From Pelomonas sp047654785 (GTDB lineage Bacteria; Pseudomonadota; Gammaproteobacteria; Burkholderiales; Burkholderiaceae_C), in the NCBI RefSeq assembly GCF_047654785.1, contig NZ_JASGKQ010000002.1:496001-560000 (forward strand): 64,000 bases of DNA. The letters are read 5' to 3'. Below are positions 61,600 to 64,000 of this stretch, in pieces. Made by a program: the position numbers and the translations under genes. Every line of letters starts with the position of its first letter. The first letter of the stretch is position 1. The notes under the pieces are model-generated. The model searched no databases. It was not told where the DNA came from and saw nothing but the letters and a program-made list of their open reading frames with translations.

Positions 61600-62370
61600 C
61601 TACAGCGACGAGCAGAGGTGGCCGCCGTCGACCGGCACGCAGGCGCCGGTCATCCACGAGCCCGCCTCCGTCGCCAGCAGCAGGAACAGGCCGTTGAGCT
61701 CCTCCGGCTTGCCCAGCCGGCGCATCGGGATGCGCTTGATCAGCGCCTGGCCGTGCTCGGTCTGCCACATGTCGTCGGTCATCTCCGTGGCGATGTAGCC
61801 CGGCTCGATCGCGTTGACGCGGATGCCGTAGCGCGCCCATTCCAGCGCCAGGCTCTTGGTCATGTGGACGACGGCGGCCTTGGAGGTCGAGTACGGCGTG
61901 ATGTAGGGCATCACGCGCTCGCCCTGGATGGACGCGATGTTGATGATGGAGCCGCCCCGCCCGGCCGCCTTCCAGCGCCGCGCGGCCTGCACCGCGACCA
62001 GCCAGACGCCGCGCACGTTGATGGCCATCACGTCGTCGAAGTCCTTGATCGGCATCGACACCGCCGCGCCGTCGCCGCCGATGCCGGCGTTGTTGACCAC
62101 CACGTCCAGCGGGCCGCCGGACGCATCGATGGCGGCGAAGGCCTCGTCCACCGACGCCTCCGACCCCACGTCCATCTCCAGCACCGTGACCTGGGGCGCG
62201 CCGAGCCGGTCCAGCTCCTGGGCGAGCGCGTCCAGCCGCGCCTTGCGCCGCGCCGCGATCACCACGCTGGCCTTGCAGGCGGCCGCCTGGCGGGCGAAGT
62301 TCTCGCCCAGCCCCGACGATGCGCCGGTCACCAGCACCCGCTTGCCTGCGAGCATTGCACCGAGATCCAT
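61600..62370 (-). CDS. Short-chain dehydrogenase/reductase
   Basis: This is a 256-residue classical SDR. TGASSGLG is the cofactor loop, ARRKARLD after strand 2 suggests NADP(H), VVNNAGIGGDG follows, and the catalytic Tyr160/Lys164 are in PYSTSKAAV. WMTGACVPVDGGHL is at the end. AGGAG lies 8 nt before the ATG. It is 39 nt downstream of the GNAT gene and probably the last gene of the phaC operon; it may reduce 3-ketoacyl substrates, which is inference. Confidence 0.93.
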   Translation of the reverse strand: MDLGAMLAGKRVLVTGASSGLGENFARQAAACKASVVIAARRKARLDALAQELDRLGAPQVTVLEMDVGSEASVDEAFAAIDASGGPLDVVVNNAGIGGDGAAVSMPIKDFDDVMAINVRGVWLVAVQAARRWKAAGRGGSIINIASIQGERVMPYITPYSTSKAAVVHMTKSLALEWARYGIRVNAIEPGYIATEMTDDMWQTEHGQALIKRIPMRRLGKPEELNGLFLLLATEAGSWMTGACVPVDGGHLCSSL

Positions 62371-62409
62371 GGTTTGTCTCCTCTTGGGGGTTGATGTTCT
62401 GAGGGCGCG

Positions 62410-63012
62410 TCAGCCGGGCGTGCCCAGCGCGTCGCCGAGGCCGTAGAGCTCGTGGCGGGCGGCCACCGCCCCCACGTCGTGGCTCATCAGCACCAGGTCG
62501 TGCAGCGCGCCGTCGCGGTCCCGCACATGGCGTGACAGCAGCGCCTCGGCGCGGAAGCCGAGTTCCTCGAACACGGCGATCGCGGCGCGCTGGTCGGTCG
62601 TCATCTGCGCGACCAGCTTGGTCAGGCCCAGCGCCAGCGCCTGCACGAAGCACTCCTGCATCAGCACGCGGCCCAGGCCCCGGCCGCGCCAGGCCGGGTC
62701 CAGCAGCACGCGCAGCTCGCCGACGTGCCGGGACCAGCTCAGCGCGTCCGTGAAGATGGCGGTGCAGCCCACCATGCGGCCGTCGGCGCGCGCCACCAGG
62801 CTGGCCAGCTCGCCCTCGTCCAGCGCGCGCATCCACGCGGCGATGACCTTGGGGTGGCTGAGGTCGCGGCGCAGGAACAGCAGGTCGTGGGGCGGCAGCG
62901 TGGCCACCAGGTCGGTCAGCGCCGCGCCGTCGCGGCTGGTCATGGGGGCGATCTCGACCGCGGTGCCGCCGCAGTCGAGGTGGCGCGGGTAGCTGCGCGG
63001 GGAGTCGGTCAT
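62410..63012 (-). CDS. GNAT-family N-acetyltransferase
   Basis: This is a 200-residue protein with a GNAT core: VGELRVLLDPAWRGRGLGRVLMQE holds the acetyl-CoA pyrophosphate loop (RGRGLG), followed by LVAQMTTDQRAAIAVFEELGFRAE. The family transfers acetyl groups to small amines or proteins; the substrate is unknown. It lies between PHA synthase (16 nt upstream) and the SDR (39 nt downstream), an arrangement suggesting coexpression. Confidence 0.88.
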   Translation of the reverse strand: MTDSPRSYPRHLDCGGTAVEIAPMTSRDGAALTDLVATLPPHDLLFLRRDLSHPKVIAAWMRALDEGELASLVARADGRMVGCTAIFTDALSWSRHVGELRVLLDPAWRGRGLGRVLMQECFVQALALGLTKLVAQMTTDQRAAIAVFEELGFRAEALLSRHVRDRDGALHDLVLMSHDVGAVAARHELYGLGDALGTPG

Positions 63013-63028
63013 GCGGGGTTCTCCGGGG

Positions 63029-64000
63029 TCAGGTGGAGCGTTGCTGCAGCCAGGCGTCCAGCGCCGGCCACATGCGCTTGATGGCGTTGGCGCCGGCGGC
63101 GATGCTGACGTGCCCGCCCGGCAGCATGATTTCCTGCTTGTCCCGCGAGCCCACCCGCTCGATCAGCGGGCGCGAGCACTCGGGCGGCACGATGTGGTCG
63201 TACTGGGCGACGATGCTGAGCAGCGGCACGGTGATGCGCCCGAGGTCCACGGGCCGGCCGCCGATCCGCAGCCGGCCCTCGTGCAGCGCGTTCTTGCGCA
63301 GCAGCTGCTGGGTCATCTGCCGGAAGTAGCCGCCGGGCAGCGGCAGCGTGTCGTTGCCCCAGCGCTCCATCATGCGGTAGCCCTTGACGAACTGGTCGTT
63401 CCACAGGTTGTCCCACAGCCGCACCTGGCCGGCGATGCGGCTGGCCGGGCGCAGCACTTCGAAGCCCGAGGCGACGACGTCGCTGGGCACGACGCCGACG
63501 CGCTCGACGAAGCCGTCGACGTCGAAGGCGCGCTCGTCGGAGACGGCGCGGAAGATCTTCATGCTCGAGAAGTCGATGGGCGTGGTGAAGCAGACGAGGT
63601 TCTTCACCGGCCCGTCGGCGTGCAGCGCCTGGTACAGCGTGGACAGCAGGCCGCCGGCGCAGTAGCCCACCAGCGTCACCTCCTGCTCGCCGCAGTCCTG
63701 CTGCACGCGGCGGATGCAGTCGGGGATGAAGTCCAGCACGTAGTCGTCGATCGTCAGCCGGCCCTCGGCGTCCGACGGCGGGTTCCAGTCGAGCATGTAG
63801 ACGTCGTAGCCGCGCTGCAGCAGGTACTCCACCAGGCTCTGGCCGGGCGTCAGGTCGAGGATGTAGCCCTTGTTGGTCGGCGCCATCACGAGCAGCAGCG
63901 GCACGCGGTAGACCTCGTCGGCCATCGCCTGGTAGCGCACCAGTTCCAGCGTGCCGCGCCGGTGCATCACCTGCTTGGGCGTGCGGCCCACGTCCGGCGG
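63029..64000 (-). CDS. phaC: Poly(3-hydroxyalkanoate) synthase, PhaC (5' end beyond window)
   Basis: This is the last 324 residues of a PhaC-type synthase; the frame stays open to the window edge, so the true start is outside. The nucleophile is Cys in the lipase-like box VGYCAGGLLS (codon 63659-63661), the acid in AQYDHIVPPE and the base in LPGGHVSIAAG. VYMLDWNPPSD and WNDQFVKGYRMMERWGNDTLPL fit PHA synthases. The short distance from the Cys to the C-terminus suggests the class III layout or a PhaC-like relative; a class III enzyme would need a PhaE partner, not seen here. Confidence 0.8.
   Translation of the reverse strand, partial: PPDVGRTPKQVMHRRGTLELVRYQAMADEVYRVPLLLVMAPTNKGYILDLTPGQSLVEYLLQRGYDVYMLDWNPPSDAEGRLTIDDYVLDFIPDCIRRVQQDCGEQEVTLVGYCAGGLLSTLYQALHADGPVKNLVCFTTPIDFSSMKIFRAVSDERAFDVDGFVERVGVVPSDVVASGFEVLRPASRIAGQVRLWDNLWNDQFVKGYRMMERWGNDTLPLPGGYFRQMTQQLLRKNALHEGRLRIGGRPVDLGRITVPLLSIVAQYDHIVPPECSRPLIERVGSRDKQEIMLPGGHVSIAAGANAIKRMWPALDAWLQQRST

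Noticed and set aside
63989..63991. Start of PhaC at the apparent first codon near 63991
   Set aside because: That codon is GTG inside a frame that remains open to the window edge with family-like sequence, so the gene is truncated by the window.

Overview
The window is a continuous, very GC-rich and densely coding stretch of bacterial chromosome. I see no rRNA, tRNA, CRISPR array, phage or insertion sequence. Gene content points to a betaproteobacterium of the order Burkholderiales, probably near the Rubrivivax/Roseateles/Leptothrix group: a subfamily-2 PyrF, an RlmJ, a polyhydroxyalkanoate (PHA) gene set, a sigma-54-type pilin gene and strong G/C third-position bias. This placement rests on recognised families and base composition, not on a database search.

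Layout. 1-4602: the end of sucD and its terminator, a TerC-type membrane protein, a Ser/Thr kinase - PP2C phosphatase - FHA signalling set, and a class II cyclic-nucleotide phosphodiesterase. 4631-5112: a small RelE/ParE-type toxin-antitoxin pair. 5251-9117: a pilin locus with a sigma-54 promoter, pilA, a UUCG terminator, a TfpO-like O-antigen-ligase-family protein and a PglL-type O-oligosaccharyltransferase. 9152-16705: pyrF overlapping a PAS-PAS-GGDEF-EAL protein, purB, an M48 peptidase/DUF898 membrane pair and a GST. 16734-22392: a degenerate response regulator, a membrane-anchored FMN glutamate-synthase-like protein, SppA, a 645-bp imperfect palindromic repeat and a second GST. 22474-30529: a hybrid histidine kinase, a WYL regulator, DUF805, divergent glpK/glpD and a DMT transporter.

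30504-38241: a metallophosphoesterase, a YecA-like SEC-C protein, RlmJ, an old-yellow-enzyme reductase, an exported beta-helix protein coupled to a MOSC protein, and a cation/proton antiporter coupled to a YbdK-type carboxylate-amine ligase. 38238-42959: a two-component system divergent from a TonB-dependent receptor, with a Fur-like box between them. 43293-46880: an Mla-type lipid-transport operon. 46985-52779: a glutamine amidotransferase, LuxR-type and Crp/Fnr-type regulators, an M48 protease, a flavin reductase preceded by a tiny upstream ORF, an SDR and a YWTD beta-propeller. 52789-64000: an M20 hydrolase and then a storage-lipid neighbourhood (acyl-CoA ligase, phasin, MFS transporter, WS/DGAT wax-ester synthase, two paralogous alpha/beta hydrolases, SDR, GNAT, and a PHA synthase cut by the window edge).

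Genes that probably act together are pilA with its two candidate glycan ligases, kinase/phosphatase/FHA, Fur box/two-component system/TonB receptor, MlaE-F-D-lipoprotein, glpK/glpD, and the acyl-CoA, wax-ester and PHA genes. A recurrent sequence signature is a -10-like hexamer (often GACAAT) only 5-8 nt before the start codon, which suggests leaderless or near-leaderless mRNAs. The strongest candidates for something new are the pilin glycosylation locus, the large palindromic element whose two arm hairpins differ by compensatory changes, and the WS/DGAT enzyme with a PhaF-like basic tail inside the storage-lipid cluster.
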